Of a stretch of DNA of 64,000 nt, positions 9,041 to 17,915 are shown in pieces; position 1 is the stretch's first letter, and each line of letters begins with the position of its first letter. The notes beneath the pieces were generated by a model. That model made no database searches. It saw nothing but the letters and a program-made list of their open reading frames with translations, and was not told the origin of the DNA. The position numbers and the translations under genes are program-made. The stretch is from Methylobacterium persicinum (GTDB taxonomy: Bacteria; Pseudomonadota; Alphaproteobacteria; Rhizobiales; Beijerinckiaceae), in NCBI RefSeq assembly GCF_022179525.1, contig NZ_BPQX01000015.1, positions 62,001 through 126,000 on the forward strand. The letters are read 5' to 3'.

Positions 9041-9062
9041 CTTAACGTTAAGCTCGATTTAA
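9041..9062. promoter_or_regulatory. 12-bp palindrome overlapping a CtrA-like site
   Basis: CTTAACGTTAAG at 9041-9052 is a perfect palindrome. The TTAA at 9048-9051 also starts a TTAA-N7-TTAA arrangement ending at 9062, the CtrA consensus spacing. It lies about 78 nt upstream of the porin start at 9140, in an A/T-rich patch that stands out in this G+C-rich DNA. It probably forms part of the porin promoter. Confidence 0.5.
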
Positions 9063-9139
9063 GACGTTCCGGGCATCCTCACGATCGTCTCTCAGCCGGC
9101 ACTAAGCTTCCGGCACGCGATATGAGTGAAGGAATCCTT

Positions 9140-10021
9140 ATGGCCCGCTCCAAGCTACATGCTGTGGTGCGCGTGGCGACGCTGGTGGCGAGCGTCGGCG
9201 CACCCTGTCTCGCCGTCGCCGCGGATCTTCTGCCGCCGCCCCCGCCGCCCATGCCGGAGCCGGTCGATTTCGCCGGCGGCTGGTATCTGCGCGGCGATGT
9301 CGGCGCCAGCATCTACACCTCGCCGAAGTACCGGGCTGCCGACCTGCCAAACACGGTGTTCTTCAACGAGAGCCAGTCGGGCGGCTTCTTTGCCGGCGTC
9401 GGCGTCGGCTACCAGTTCAACAACTTCCTGCGTGGTGACGTGACGGGCGAGTTCCGGTCCACCGACCTGCGCCTCACGAGCTACAACGATTTCGGCTGTG
9501 GCTGTAACAACGAAGTCACCGGCCGCAACTTCAACCTGACGAACGGCCATTACAACGCAGGCGTCGTCCTGGCCAACGGCTACTTCGACCTCGGCACGTG
9601 GTACGGCATCACGCCCTTCGTCGGCGGCGGCGTCGGCGTGGCCTTCAACTACCTCGAAGGCTTCACCGACAGCGGCATCACCAACTTCCGCACGCCGTAC
9701 ACCTACAACCAGCCGACCTCGCCGGGTTACTTCAAGGCGAAGATGACGGACAGCTTCGCCTGGGCCCTCCATGCCGGTCTCGCCTACGATGTGACCCCGA
9801 ACTTCAAGGTCGAATTGGCCTACCGCTACCTCAACATGGGCCACGCCTCGACCGGGTCGCTGACCTGCCTCGATGTCGCGTCCTACGCCTGCACGACGGT
9901 GGTCAAGGCCAAGGAGCTCGAGGCGCACGACATCAAGATCGGCCTGCGCTACCTCCTGGGCGCCGCCATCGTCCCCGCGCTGCCGCCGCTCATGCCCGAG
10001 CCGCTGGTGCGCAAGTACTGA
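9140..10021 (+). CDS. Outer-membrane beta-barrel protein (porin-like)
   Basis: The protein has 293 residues. A signal peptide of about 24 residues ends near AVAA|DLL. A proline-rich linker (PPPPPPMPEP) follows, then alternating aromatic/glycine beta strands such as GGWYLRGDVGASIY, GFFAGVGVGYQFN and VELAYRYLNMG. This is the Omp25/31-like surface barrel pattern of Rhizobiales. ATG 9140 is chosen over ATG 9122 because AAGGA sits 6 nt before it. The mature protein has only a few cysteines, and the CGCGCN cluster is unusual for a barrel. It is followed by a strong terminator, so it is probably transcribed alone. Confidence 0.88.
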   Translation: MARSKLHAVVRVATLVASVGAPCLAVAADLLPPPPPPMPEPVDFAGGWYLRGDVGASIYTSPKYRAADLPNTVFFNESQSGGFFAGVGVGYQFNNFLRGDVTGEFRSTDLRLTSYNDFGCGCNNEVTGRNFNLTNGHYNAGVVLANGYFDLGTWYGITPFVGGGVGVAFNYLEGFTDSGITNFRTPYTYNQPTSPGYFKAKMTDSFAWALHAGLAYDVTPNFKVELAYRYLNMGHASTGSLTCLDVASYACTTVVKAKELEAHDIKIGLRYLLGAAIVPALPPLMPEPLVRKY

Positions 10022-10046
10022 TCGGAACACAGCTTCTTCTGATGAC

Positions 10047-10080
10047 GGACGGCGCGGGTCTCCCGCGCCGTCCGCGTTTG
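10047..10080 (+). terminator. Rho-independent terminator after the first porin
   Basis: A perfect 12-bp stem (10047-10058 with 10062-10073) with a 3-nt loop is followed by a short T-containing tail (GCGTTTG). It starts 25 nt after the stop codon. The remaining region to 10317 shows no gene and presumably holds the promoter of the next porin gene. Confidence 0.75.
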
Positions 10081-10317
10081 TGAATGGGGCAAAGTCCCCT
10101 GCCCCGCCGCGAAAGACGGTCCGACATCGCACTCGATGAGATGCCGCAGATTAGTTCGGCATCGATGACAAGACGCGATTCTGACGGCCGTTTGAGGGCT
10201 GTGTTCAAGGCAGGACAGCCGAGGAATGCGTACGGCAACGCTCAATTAAGGTTACTGCGCTATCCCGATGACGTGGCGTGAAGACTCAACTGCTTCGCAG
10301 CCCCGGGGATTGTTGGG

Positions 10318-11253
10318 ATGCGTAAGATCATCGTATCGCTGTTCGCCTTGAGCGCAGCCGGGACGGCGCAGGCCGCCGATCTCGATTACGATTACCTCCG
10401 CGGCGCGGATTACGACCCGCCGCCGGCCCCGACGATCGACTGGAGCGGCGTCTATGTCGGCGCGCATGGCGGCTATACGTCGGGGGCCTTCTCCCAGCAC
10501 AACGCGGTCCAGTCGACGCTCGCCAGCTACTTCGCCAACCGGGATATCGAGAGCCAGTACAACGTCTCGAACTGGGTGTCCCTGCCGGGCAGCCGCGGCC
10601 GCGGGGCGAGCTACGGCGCCTTCGCCGGCTACAACTTCCAGATCGACGACGTCGTCATCGGCGTTGAGGCGGACTACACCCATACCGGGCTGACCACGGC
10701 GTCATTCTACCAGATTGCCCGGAACATGACGACGACGGGCGGCATGCTCGAGAACGTGGCTTTCAACGCCGCCTCGAAGACCGAGATCGAGGATTACGGC
10801 ACGATCCGCGGCCGGGCGGGCTACGCCATGGGCAACTTCCTGCCCTACGTGACCGGCGGCCTCGCCGTCGGGCAAGTGCGGTTCACCGACAGCGTGGCCG
10901 TCCAGAATTACGGCTACAACGCCACGACCTATAGCGCGAACCAAGCGCTCACCACTGGTTTGCCCCAGGCGGTCGTCAACCACGGCTACACGAGCTTCAA
11001 CCAGAACTACCCGCAGCCTTACACGACCCCGGCGGGCGGTGGCGTGCAGACCGTCCCGGCGGCGGCCACCAACCTCGTCGCCAACAACAGAACGAAGACG
11101 GTGGGTGGCTTCGCGGTCGGCTTCGGCCTCGAATACGCCATCACCCCACAGATCCTGCTGCGCGGCGAGTACCAGTTCGTGAAGTTCCAGAGCTTCAATG
11201 GCCACGAAGCCGAGCTGAACACCGTTCGCGGCGGCGCCGCAGTCAAGTTCTGA
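10318..11253 (+). CDS. Outer-membrane beta-barrel protein (Omp25/31-like)
   Basis: The protein has 311 residues. The signal peptide ends at AQA|ADLDY (about residue 20). The mature part begins IDWSGVYVGAHGGY, the classic opening of the Omp25/Omp31 family, and later has FAGYNFQIDDVVIGVEADY and GRAGYAMGNFLPYVTGG. It ends in an aromatic residue (VKF), as barrel proteins folded by BamA do. An Asn/Tyr/Thr-rich stretch at about 195-255 is probably surface-exposed loop. It follows a separately terminated porin gene, and a small secreted protein gene lies 29 nt downstream. Confidence 0.93.
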   Translation: MRKIIVSLFALSAAGTAQAADLDYDYLRGADYDPPPAPTIDWSGVYVGAHGGYTSGAFSQHNAVQSTLASYFANRDIESQYNVSNWVSLPGSRGRGASYGAFAGYNFQIDDVVIGVEADYTHTGLTTASFYQIARNMTTTGGMLENVAFNAASKTEIEDYGTIRGRAGYAMGNFLPYVTGGLAVGQVRFTDSVAVQNYGYNATTYSANQALTTGLPQAVVNHGYTSFNQNYPQPYTTPAGGGVQTVPAAATNLVANNRTKTVGGFAVGFGLEYAITPQILLRGEYQFVKFQSFNGHEAELNTVRGGAAVKF

Positions 11254-11282
11254 CCGTTCGCCGCGATCCGGGAGTGCTCGCC

Positions 11283-11540
11283 ATGTCCGTCCGCAAGCGG
11301 GTCCAATGCCTGCCGTTGCTCGCCCTCGCCTTCTGCGCCGGGATCGGCCCGGCCTCGGCGCTGGACGACGCCTTCTCCGACGCACGGCCCCGACGGGTGA
11401 ATGTGGTGCGGCGCCCGCTGCGGGCGGGCGCTTACGTCCCGCCGCCCGCCCTCATCAGCGGCTACCTGCCCCGCAACAACGCGGTGCCGCTGTACAATGA
11501 GCCGCCGGGCCTGCGGGACCGGGGCTATGTCGGCCGCTGA
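11283..11540 (+). CDS. Small exported protein of unknown function
   Basis: The protein has 85 residues. A signal peptide of about 22 residues (QCLPLLALAFCAGIGPASA|LDD) is followed by a short basic, Pro-rich mature part (RRVNVVRRPLRAGAYVPPP). ATG 11283 has GGGAG 8 nt upstream. It lies 29 nt after the porin gene and is probably cotranscribed. I do not recognise the family. Confidence 0.65.
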   Translation: MSVRKRVQCLPLLALAFCAGIGPASALDDAFSDARPRRVNVVRRPLRAGAYVPPPALISGYLPRNNAVPLYNEPPGLRDRGYVGR

Positions 11541-12089
11541 TCAGCTCTCCAGCTCGCTGTCCCAGTAGAGATAGTCGAGCCACGTGTGGTGATACTGGCG
11601 GTGGTCGAATTCCGGCTGGCGGTGGTGAAGCTCGTACCGGGTCGGACGCCGCGGGGCGTTGATCAGGGGCATCTCCGCCTCGTCCGGAGTGCGGTTCGCC
11701 TTGCGCAGGTTGCAGGGCGAACAGGCCGCCACGACGTTTTCCCAACTCGATAGGCCGCCCCGGGAGCGTGGGACCACGTGATCGAAGGTCAGGCCGCCCG
11801 AAGGCAGGCGCAGACCGCAATACTGGCATGCAAAGCCATCCCGCAGGTAGATGTTGTAGCGGGTGAATGCCGGGCTGCGGGCCAGGGCGACGTAGTTCTT
11901 CAGGGCGACGACACTCGGCACCTTCAGCGATCGTGAAGGCGAGCGGGCCTCGACGTCGTAGCTTGCGACGAGGGTGACCCTGTCGAGGAACAAGGCCGTG
12001 AAGGCATCCTTCCAGGACCACAAGGACAACGGATTATAGGAGAGCGGCCGATAATCCGCGTTCAGGACGAGGGTTTGGAGATCCATCAT
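11541..12089 (-). CDS. HNH endonuclease
   Basis: The protein has 182 residues. A conserved N-terminal part (LVLNADYRPLSYNPLSLW) precedes an HNH/McrA-type nuclease fold. Zinc ligands are C88-x2-C91 and C123-x2-C126, the catalytic DH pair is D103-H104 in LTFDHVVPRSRGG, and the second half is NVVAACSPCNLRKANRTP. This is a widespread chromosomal HNH family of Alphaproteobacteria. Its cellular role is not settled, and nothing nearby suggests a mobile element or restriction partner. The start is ATG 12089 or the adjacent ATG 12086. Longer frames upstream look like random reading. Confidence 0.88.
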   Translation of the reverse strand: MMDLQTLVLNADYRPLSYNPLSLWSWKDAFTALFLDRVTLVASYDVEARSPSRSLKVPSVVALKNYVALARSPAFTRYNIYLRDGFACQYCGLRLPSGGLTFDHVVPRSRGGLSSWENVVAACSPCNLRKANRTPDEAEMPLINAPRRPTRYELHHRQPEFDHRQYHHTWLDYLYWDSELES

Positions 12090-12628
12090 CGGCGCGACTC
12101 GCTCACGGCTATCTCTGACGCGTCCAACGCGCGGGAAGTGTCCCGCGCCCCGCCCATCCGCCGCGTTCGCGGCCAGAGACAGGCGAAAGGCCCCACCGGG
12201 AGGCCACCCACGGGCGGCTCCCCGCGCAGGCCTGGCGCGGTGTCGGATTGAGGATGAAGGCTGGCGACAGGGCTGGGGACCGGCGGGAAACCACGCCGGG
12301 TCTGGCACTCGGATACGGTACGCGGCCGGGCCGTGGCGTCATCACCGCCGGCCGCGCCCCTTCGCTTGATGACGAAAAGGCCCTGTCCATAAGGCGTTCA
12401 TCTAATCCCACCGTGACACCCTTGTGAAGCTTTCGCTTTCGGGCGCAGGGACGCACCCACAAGGGATCCTTCGCGGCGAGTTCCGGCGGCGGCGTCCGGC
12501 CGGGGGTTGGGTCATGCGTGCTTTCGCCTTATTCCTCTGGCGAGACGGGGGCCCACGCCGCCCACCCCACGCGCTCCGCCGCGAATCGCCGGACCCAAGG
12601 TCCTGGCCGGCTGCCGAGAGGATTGCTC
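12090..12628. other. 539-nt divergent intergenic region, no gene seen
   Basis: The region lies between the HNH gene and the MscS gene. Open frames exist on both strands, but their composition is typical of non-coding high-G+C reading (Arg/Pro/Gly runs) and none has a ribosome-binding site. It must hold the promoters of both flanking genes. No hairpin or repeat stood out. Confidence 0.5.
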
Positions 12629-15283
12629 ATGCTGTTTTCGCCAGTGCGCGTAGTCACGCCGCACGGCCCGCGCCGGTTTCATGCCACGCCGCTCGCGTTC
12701 CTGGCCGCCGCCGCGGCGGCCCTGTGCCTCGCCTCCCCCCTCCCCGCCCGCGCCCAGACCGCCCCGGCGACGCAGGCCCCCCCGGCAACGGGGGCACCGG
12801 CCCCTGCGAAGGCCGCCCCGCCCGCGCCGGGCACCGCCAAGCCGGCTGAAGGGAAGGCCCCGGCCCTGCAGGCCGACGTGCCGGAGCAGTTCAAGATCGT
12901 CCGCGGCAAGCTCGAGGAGGCGAAGACCGAACTCGACAAGCACGAGAAGGAGCTCGGCCACGCGGACCTCTCCGCAGCCGATCTCACCGGCATCCGCGAT
13001 TCCGTGACGGTCGTCACCGACAACGTGCGCGACATCGTCAGCCGCCTCGACGCGCCGCTCGCCGCCGCGCGTGAGCGGCTCTCGCAGCTGGGCCCCAAGC
13101 CGAAGGAGGGCGAGGAAAGCCCCGACGTCGCGCAGCAACGCGCCGAGCGCGAAGCCGCGGTCAACCGCATCGACGAGACCCAGCGCCTCGCCCGTTCCCT
13201 CGTGGTGCAGGGCGACCAGCTCATCGACCGGGTCTCGAACCGTCGGCGTGCCTCGTTCGCCCGCGATCTGTTTCACCGGACACAGCCGCTCATCAGCCCC
13301 GGCCTCTGGGCGAAGGTGATGGCGGATTTCCCCCGGGACATGCGCTCGCTTCAGAGCGCCGTCACCGATATCGGCGTCCTGTTCTCGCGCAACGGCAGCC
13401 TCGGCAACCTCCTCCTCCTCGGCCTTGCCTTCGGCGTGTCGGTCGCCCTGTATTTCGGGCGTCGCAACATCGCGCCGCGGGCGGCGCGCCGCGACGAGGG
13501 GAAGACCGATCCGTCCCGCCGGGCGACCCTGCTCGGAGCATGGCGGGTGATTCTGGTGGGGACGGTGCCGGCGGTGGCCGGCTCCTACGCAGTGTTCTAC
13601 GCCCTCGACGAGACCAACCTTCTGCCCTCGCGCCTGCTGCCCGTGGCGGGGGCGATCCTCCTCGGCCTCGCCGTGATCGCCGCCGTCGAGGCCCTGTGCG
13701 ACGGACTTCTCAGCCCGGACAAACCCGCCTGGCGGCCGGCGCCCGTGAGCGATTCGGCGGCGACGCGCGTCAAGCTCCTGGCCGTGGGCATCGCCACCAT
13801 CGTCACCGTGGTGAAGTCCGTCGAGGCGCTGAACTCCGGTATCTCCGCGGCCCTCCCGATCTCCATCGCGACACGGGGCATCGGGGCCGTCGCCACGGTC
13901 CTGATCCTCGCCATCGGCCTGCATCGCTTTGCGGACACCGAGCAGGAGGAGGAGGCCTGCTTCGGCCCCTACGTACCCACCAAGACCACCACCGGCATCG
14001 GCGGACCGGCCCGCCTCGTCGGCTGGGTAGCGGTAGTCATCATCGGCTTCGCGGCGCTCGGCGGCTATGTGGCCCTGGCGACGTTCCTCATCGACCAGCT
14101 GATCTGGGTCGTGGCCGTCCTCGTCCTGTTGTACCTGCTGGTCCAGAGCGTCGACACGTTCCTCGGGCGGGCCCTCACCGACGAGAGCCGTCTCGCCACG
14201 GCGCTTCAGGCCAATACCGGCCTGCGCAAGCGCTCCCTGAACCAGATCTCCGTGCTGGCGACGGGCGCGGCGCGGGTGGTGCTGATCCTGATCGCCGCCC
14301 TGTTGATCCTGGCACCCTGGGGCCTCGATTCCACGGACATCTTCGCGTCGATGCGGTCGGCCTTCTTCGGCTTCCAGGTCGGAGGGGTGACGATCTCGCT
14401 CTCCTCAATCGTCCTTGGGATCGGGGTGCTGGTCATCGGCGTCATCGTCACCCGCGCCATCCAGCGCTGGCTCGACCAGACCTACCTCCCCGCCACCGAT
14501 CTCGATGCGGGTCTGCGCAACTCGATCTCGACGGTCGCGGGCTACGTGGGCTTCCTGCTCTCCCTCGCCCTGGCCTTCTCCTATCTCGGCTTGAGCCTGG
14601 AGAAGATCACCATCGTGGCCGGTGCCCTGTCGGTCGGTATCGGTTTCGGTCTGCAGTCCATCGTCAACAACTTCGTCTCCGGTCTGCTGTTGCTCTGGGA
14701 GCGGCCGATCCGCGTGGGCGATCAGGTGGTGATCGGCGATTCCGAGGGAATCGTGAAGCGGATCTCCGTCCGCTCGACGGAAATCCAGACCTTCGACCGG
14801 TCAGCGGTCATCGTCCCGAACTCGAATTTGATTTCCGGCATCGTGAAGAACCGGGTGCGCGGCGACAGGACGGGCCGGCTCTCGCTCACCGTCAGCGTGC
14901 TGCGGAACCAGGACCCGGTGAGGGCCGCGGAAATGATCACCGCCTGCGCCGAGGCGCATCCCGACGTGGTGCGCGAACCGGCGCCGCGGGTGGTCTTCCG
15001 CAAGATCGGCGACCCCTTCCTGGAATTCGAGCTGCTGGCCTGGATCAGCGACGTGAGTCTCGGCCTGAAGGTCCAGACCGACCTCAACTTCGCGGTCTTC
15101 AAGACCCTTTCCGGCGAGGGCTTCATCCCGCCGCTCGGACCCGGATCCAGCATCGTCACGGTCCAGGGCCTCGACGGAATGCAGAGCGCCATCGGCGAGA
15201 TCGCCAAGACTTTCGTCAGGCCGACGCAGGAGGTCCCGGAGGAGGTCTCCCGACGCGACCGGGTGCGCAGCGCGGGCGTTTGA
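12629..15283 (+). CDS. Mechanosensitive ion channel, MscS family with DUF3772 N-terminal domain
   Basis: The protein has 884 residues. A signal peptide (about 1-35) and an Ala/Pro-rich linker precede a periplasmic helical domain of the DUF3772 type (about 85-200). Some ten hydrophobic segments follow. The conserved MscS pore and beta domain is near 660-790 (SVGIGFGLQSIVNNFVSGLL, ERPIRVGDQVVIG). It should release solutes on hypo-osmotic shock through the inner membrane, like MscK/YbdG-type large MscS proteins. ATG 12629 is preceded by GAGAGGA at 6-nt spacing. It stands alone, with a CAP lipoprotein 130 nt downstream. Confidence 0.92.
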   Translation: MLFSPVRVVTPHGPRRFHATPLAFLAAAAAALCLASPLPARAQTAPATQAPPATGAPAPAKAAPPAPGTAKPAEGKAPALQADVPEQFKIVRGKLEEAKTELDKHEKELGHADLSAADLTGIRDSVTVVTDNVRDIVSRLDAPLAAARERLSQLGPKPKEGEESPDVAQQRAEREAAVNRIDETQRLARSLVVQGDQLIDRVSNRRRASFARDLFHRTQPLISPGLWAKVMADFPRDMRSLQSAVTDIGVLFSRNGSLGNLLLLGLAFGVSVALYFGRRNIAPRAARRDEGKTDPSRRATLLGAWRVILVGTVPAVAGSYAVFYALDETNLLPSRLLPVAGAILLGLAVIAAVEALCDGLLSPDKPAWRPAPVSDSAATRVKLLAVGIATIVTVVKSVEALNSGISAALPISIATRGIGAVATVLILAIGLHRFADTEQEEEACFGPYVPTKTTTGIGGPARLVGWVAVVIIGFAALGGYVALATFLIDQLIWVVAVLVLLYLLVQSVDTFLGRALTDESRLATALQANTGLRKRSLNQISVLATGAARVVLILIAALLILAPWGLDSTDIFASMRSAFFGFQVGGVTISLSSIVLGIGVLVIGVIVTRAIQRWLDQTYLPATDLDAGLRNSISTVAGYVGFLLSLALAFSYLGLSLEKITIVAGALSVGIGFGLQSIVNNFVSGLLLLWERPIRVGDQVVIGDSEGIVKRISVRSTEIQTFDRSAVIVPNSNLISGIVKNRVRGDRTGRLSLTVSVLRNQDPVRAAEMITACAEAHPDVVREPAPRVVFRKIGDPFLEFELLAWISDVSLGLKVQTDLNFAVFKTLSGEGFIPPLGPGSSIVTVQGLDGMQSAIGEIAKTFVRPTQEVPEEVSRRDRVRSAGV

Positions 15284-15412
15284 GGGCGCGCCCTCCCTGC
15301 GGAAAGGGAGGGCGGCAGACGTGAAGCCCGCAGGCAGGCGGATGCGCGGCGGCGGGGCGCTGACTATATGCCGCCCGACAGGGACAACAGGTCGCGAAGG
15401 GCGGACGGGATC

Positions 15413-15940
15413 ATGCAGAGCGGACAGGGGGATGTGCGCAGGCAGCGGCAGGTCGGGCTCGGGCTGGTGGCGGCCTTGGCCGGGACGGCCTTGCTCGGGG
15501 GCTGCAGCACCGACACCCCGACCACGGGTGCCATCCCGGCACTCTACCTGCCCCTCGCGTCCAACACCGCGCAGATCGATGTCGAGGCGGCCCGGGACAT
15601 GATCTCGGCCTATCGCAAGAACAACGGCGCGGCGCCTTTGACGGTGGATCCCGAGCTCCAGAAGCTCGCGGAGACCGAAGCGGCCGCGATGGCCGCCGCC
15701 GACCGGCCGAGCAAGGCCCAGACGGTCAAGGCGGCCGTGACCCGGCTCGGCTATGCGGACGTGAACGCCAACCTCTCCGCGGGCTATCATACCCTCGCGG
15801 AGGCGTTCTCGGGCTGGCGGGAGAGCCCGCCGCACAACGCCACTATGCTGGATCCGAAGGCCGCGCGGATGGGCATCGCCACGGCCTATGCGCCGGGCTC
15901 CAAGTACAAGGTGTATTGGGCGCTGCTCACCGCGAAGTAG
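15413..15940 (+). CDS. CAP/SCP-domain lipoprotein
   Basis: The protein has 175 residues. The lipobox LLGGC places the lipidated Cys at 31. A CAP (SCP/PR1) domain covers about 55-175 with ARDMISAYRKNNG near its start, the His of GYHTLAEAF, and SPPHNATML, which matches the HN-x2-ML element of bacterial CAP proteins. It is probably anchored in the outer membrane facing the periplasm. Its biochemical role is unknown; bacterial CAP proteins are linked to envelope or spore functions. An ATG 45 nt upstream would add a polar leader before the signal and is less likely. Confidence 0.82.
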   Translation: MQSGQGDVRRQRQVGLGLVAALAGTALLGGCSTDTPTTGAIPALYLPLASNTAQIDVEAARDMISAYRKNNGAAPLTVDPELQKLAETEAAAMAAADRPSKAQTVKAAVTRLGYADVNANLSAGYHTLAEAFSGWRESPPHNATMLDPKAARMGIATAYAPGSKYKVYWALLTAK

Positions 15941-16053
15941 CGCCGTCGTCACCTGTTAGAGCGTTTTCTGTCATCCTTGGATCACCTCCTCCACGGCCAT
16001 TGCGAGCGAAGCGGCAACGGAGAGGAGGCGAACCAATGTTTCCCGAAAATGCG

Positions 16054-16887
16054 CTAGGGCAGGCCTTTCATCACCGGGACCGCAGGCGCTTCCTTCAGCA
16101 GCGTGATCGTCACACGACGGTTGGCGGGCATGTAGGGGTCGTCGGGGAAGAGCGGCTCGGTATCGGCCTTGCCGGTGACGGAACTGAACCGATCGTCTGG
16201 CACGCCCGCCCCCGCGAGGATTTCCCGCACGCTCAGCGCCCTGTTGGCCGTAAGCTCCCACGGCGGCGCGGCCGACCGGCGACCGGGACGGTCGGACGAG
16301 GTGTACCCGGTCACGACGATGCGGTTCGGCATCTTGCGCAGGGCCGGCGCGAGCTTCTCCAGGAGCCTGCGGGTCCTGTCGTTCGGGCGGCTCGACTCGT
16401 CTGGAAACATCGACCGCCCATCCTGATCGACGATCGAGACGTCGAGTCCCTTCTCGCTGCGGGCGATGATGACGTTCTTCGAGATCTCGGCGAAATCCGG
16501 CATGTCCTGCAGCGCCTGCCTCAAGGATGCGGCGGCAAGGCCGAAGGCCTCCGGATTGCCGATGTCGAGCAACCCGTCCTCGGCGCTCTTCTCCAGGGCG
16601 GGGGGCGTGGTCCGGTTGCTGGCCCTTTCAGGCGGGATGTTGCGGAGGTTCTTCAGGTGATCGGCGGCGGGGATGCCATCCGCCTCGGTGATCCCCGCGA
16701 AATGGGAATCCTTCGTCTGGCCGAAGGCGTCGCGCATGGAACCGGCGACGAGCTGAAGCTTCTTCTGATCCTGCGTGGAGTAGGCGGCGACCATGACGAA
16801 GAAGCTCATCAGGAGCGCCATCAGGTCGGCGAAGGTCACGAACCAGCCGTGACCGCCGTGGGCTCCGCCGCGCTTTTTTCTGGCCAT
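16054..16887 (-). CDS. motB: Flagellar motor protein MotB (OmpA-type stator subunit)
   Basis: The protein has 277 residues. A short basic N-terminus leads into one membrane helix (about 14-37) with the proton- or sodium-binding Asp at 21 in FADLM. A periplasmic linker and an OmpA-like peptidoglycan-binding domain (about 165-270, with RIVVTGYTSSDRP and ANRRVTITL) follow. It anchors the stator to peptidoglycan. ATG 16887 lies 1 nt after the motA stop; an ATG 15 nt earlier would overlap motA. No other flagellar gene is in the window. The weak 16-nt match to the dispersed repeat at 15998-16014, downstream, is probably incidental. Confidence 0.9.
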   Translation of the reverse strand: MARKKRGGAHGGHGWFVTFADLMALLMSFFVMVAAYSTQDQKKLQLVAGSMRDAFGQTKDSHFAGITEADGIPAADHLKNLRNIPPERASNRTTPPALEKSAEDGLLDIGNPEAFGLAAASLRQALQDMPDFAEISKNVIIARSEKGLDVSIVDQDGRSMFPDESSRPNDRTRRLLEKLAPALRKMPNRIVVTGYTSSDRPGRRSAAPPWELTANRALSVREILAGAGVPDDRFSSVTGKADTEPLFPDDPYMPANRRVTITLLKEAPAVPVMKGLP

Positions 16888-16888
16888 A

Positions 16889-17662
16889 TCAGGCGGCCGC
16901 ATCCATCACCGCTTCCCGGTGGTGATGCGGCAGGTAGGCCACCAGCATCTCGCGCACGAGTGTCGAGCTCTTCTGATCGCGAATCAGCAGGATGCCGTCG
17001 ATGATCAGCGAGCGCGACACGTCCTCCTCCTCCAGCTTCACGTGGAGCTTGTCGGCCAGCGGAAGCGTGATCAGGTTGGCGATGACGGCGCCGTAGAGGG
17101 TCGCGAGCAGGGCCGTGGCCATGGCCGGACCGAGCTTGGAGGGGTCGGACATGTTGGCGAACATCGCGACCATGCCGAGGATGGTGCCGACCATGCCCCA
17201 GGCCGGGGCGCAATCGCCATAGGCGCGATAGACCTTCGACCCCTCATCGAGATGCAAAAGGAAATTGTCGCGGTCCCGCTCCATCGTGTCGCGGATGAAT
17301 TCGCGGTCGTAGCCGTCCGCGATGTAGCGGGCGCCCTGGGCGAGGAAGGGATCGGAGATCTCGATGTTCTCGAGGGCGATCGGCCCCGACTTGCGCACCA
17401 CGTCGGCAATTCTGGTGAGTTCCTCGATCAGATCCTGTGGCTTCACCGAGCGCGTCGTGAAGGCGAAGCGCAGCCCCATGGGCACGCCGTGCATAATGGT
17501 CGAGAAGGGGAAGCGGATCATCGTCGCCGCGGTGGCGCCGCCGAACACGACGACCGCCGCATGCTCGGAGACGTAGGCCCCGAAATGGCCGCCATCGAGC
17601 ATGATGAGCCCGACAACGACGCCAGCGCCGGCCAGGAGCCCCAGTGCGGTAGCAAGATCCAT
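16889..17662 (-). CDS. motA: Flagellar motor protein MotA/PomA-like
   Basis: The protein has 257 residues and four predicted membrane segments: 7-22, about 35-50, and a pair around 150-205 separated by a short turn (AWGMVGTILGMVAMF, PAMATALLATLYGAV). A cytoplasmic loop sits between the second and third. Length and the GGHFGAYV-x6-VVVFGG opening resemble the PomA/MotP branch more than E. coli MotA (295 aa). It forms the ion-conducting stator with MotB, whose gene follows by 1 nt. The upstream 250 nt to ndvA is divergent and should hold both promoters. Confidence 0.88.
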   Translation of the reverse strand: MDLATALGLLAGAGVVVGLIMLDGGHFGAYVSEHAAVVVFGGATAATMIRFPFSTIMHGVPMGLRFAFTTRSVKPQDLIEELTRIADVVRKSGPIALENIEISDPFLAQGARYIADGYDREFIRDTMERDRDNFLLHLDEGSKVYRAYGDCAPAWGMVGTILGMVAMFANMSDPSKLGPAMATALLATLYGAVIANLITLPLADKLHVKLEEEDVSRSLIIDGILLIRDQKSSTLVREMLVAYLPHHHREAVMDAAA

Positions 17663-17915
17663 GAAATGCGGCCCGACGCGGTTCCGGCGATCCGCGCAAC
17701 GGAATCGCGGCTCACCCGCCGGTAGCCTGGGGCAGCCATGCTGAACGAACGGTAAAGCTTCCGGCGATCCCGCGCCTTTCCGTCATCGCCCGTTCAGCCG
17801 GGAAAGGGAATAAGTCTCTCGTTGCACGGGTTATTGACCCCCAAGGCGGGCGAAGCACGCGCGACGAGATTGAGGGCGGTTCCGGTAACGGCCGGGACCG
17901 GCGTGGAGCGTCACG

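Noticed and set aside
10077-10092. TTGTGAATGGGGCA shared loosely with 26816-26829
   Set aside because: Fourteen positions with one mismatch between two intergenic sites, without wider similarity; probably chance.
12512-13924. 470-codon frame antisense to the MscS gene
   Set aside because: Mirror of the third-position bias of a genuine gene; no domain visible.
15997-16030. Short match to the palindromic repeat (CATTGCGAGCGAAGCG)
   Set aside because: Only about 16 nt of one arm, no mirrored arm; could be a decayed copy but is too short to call.
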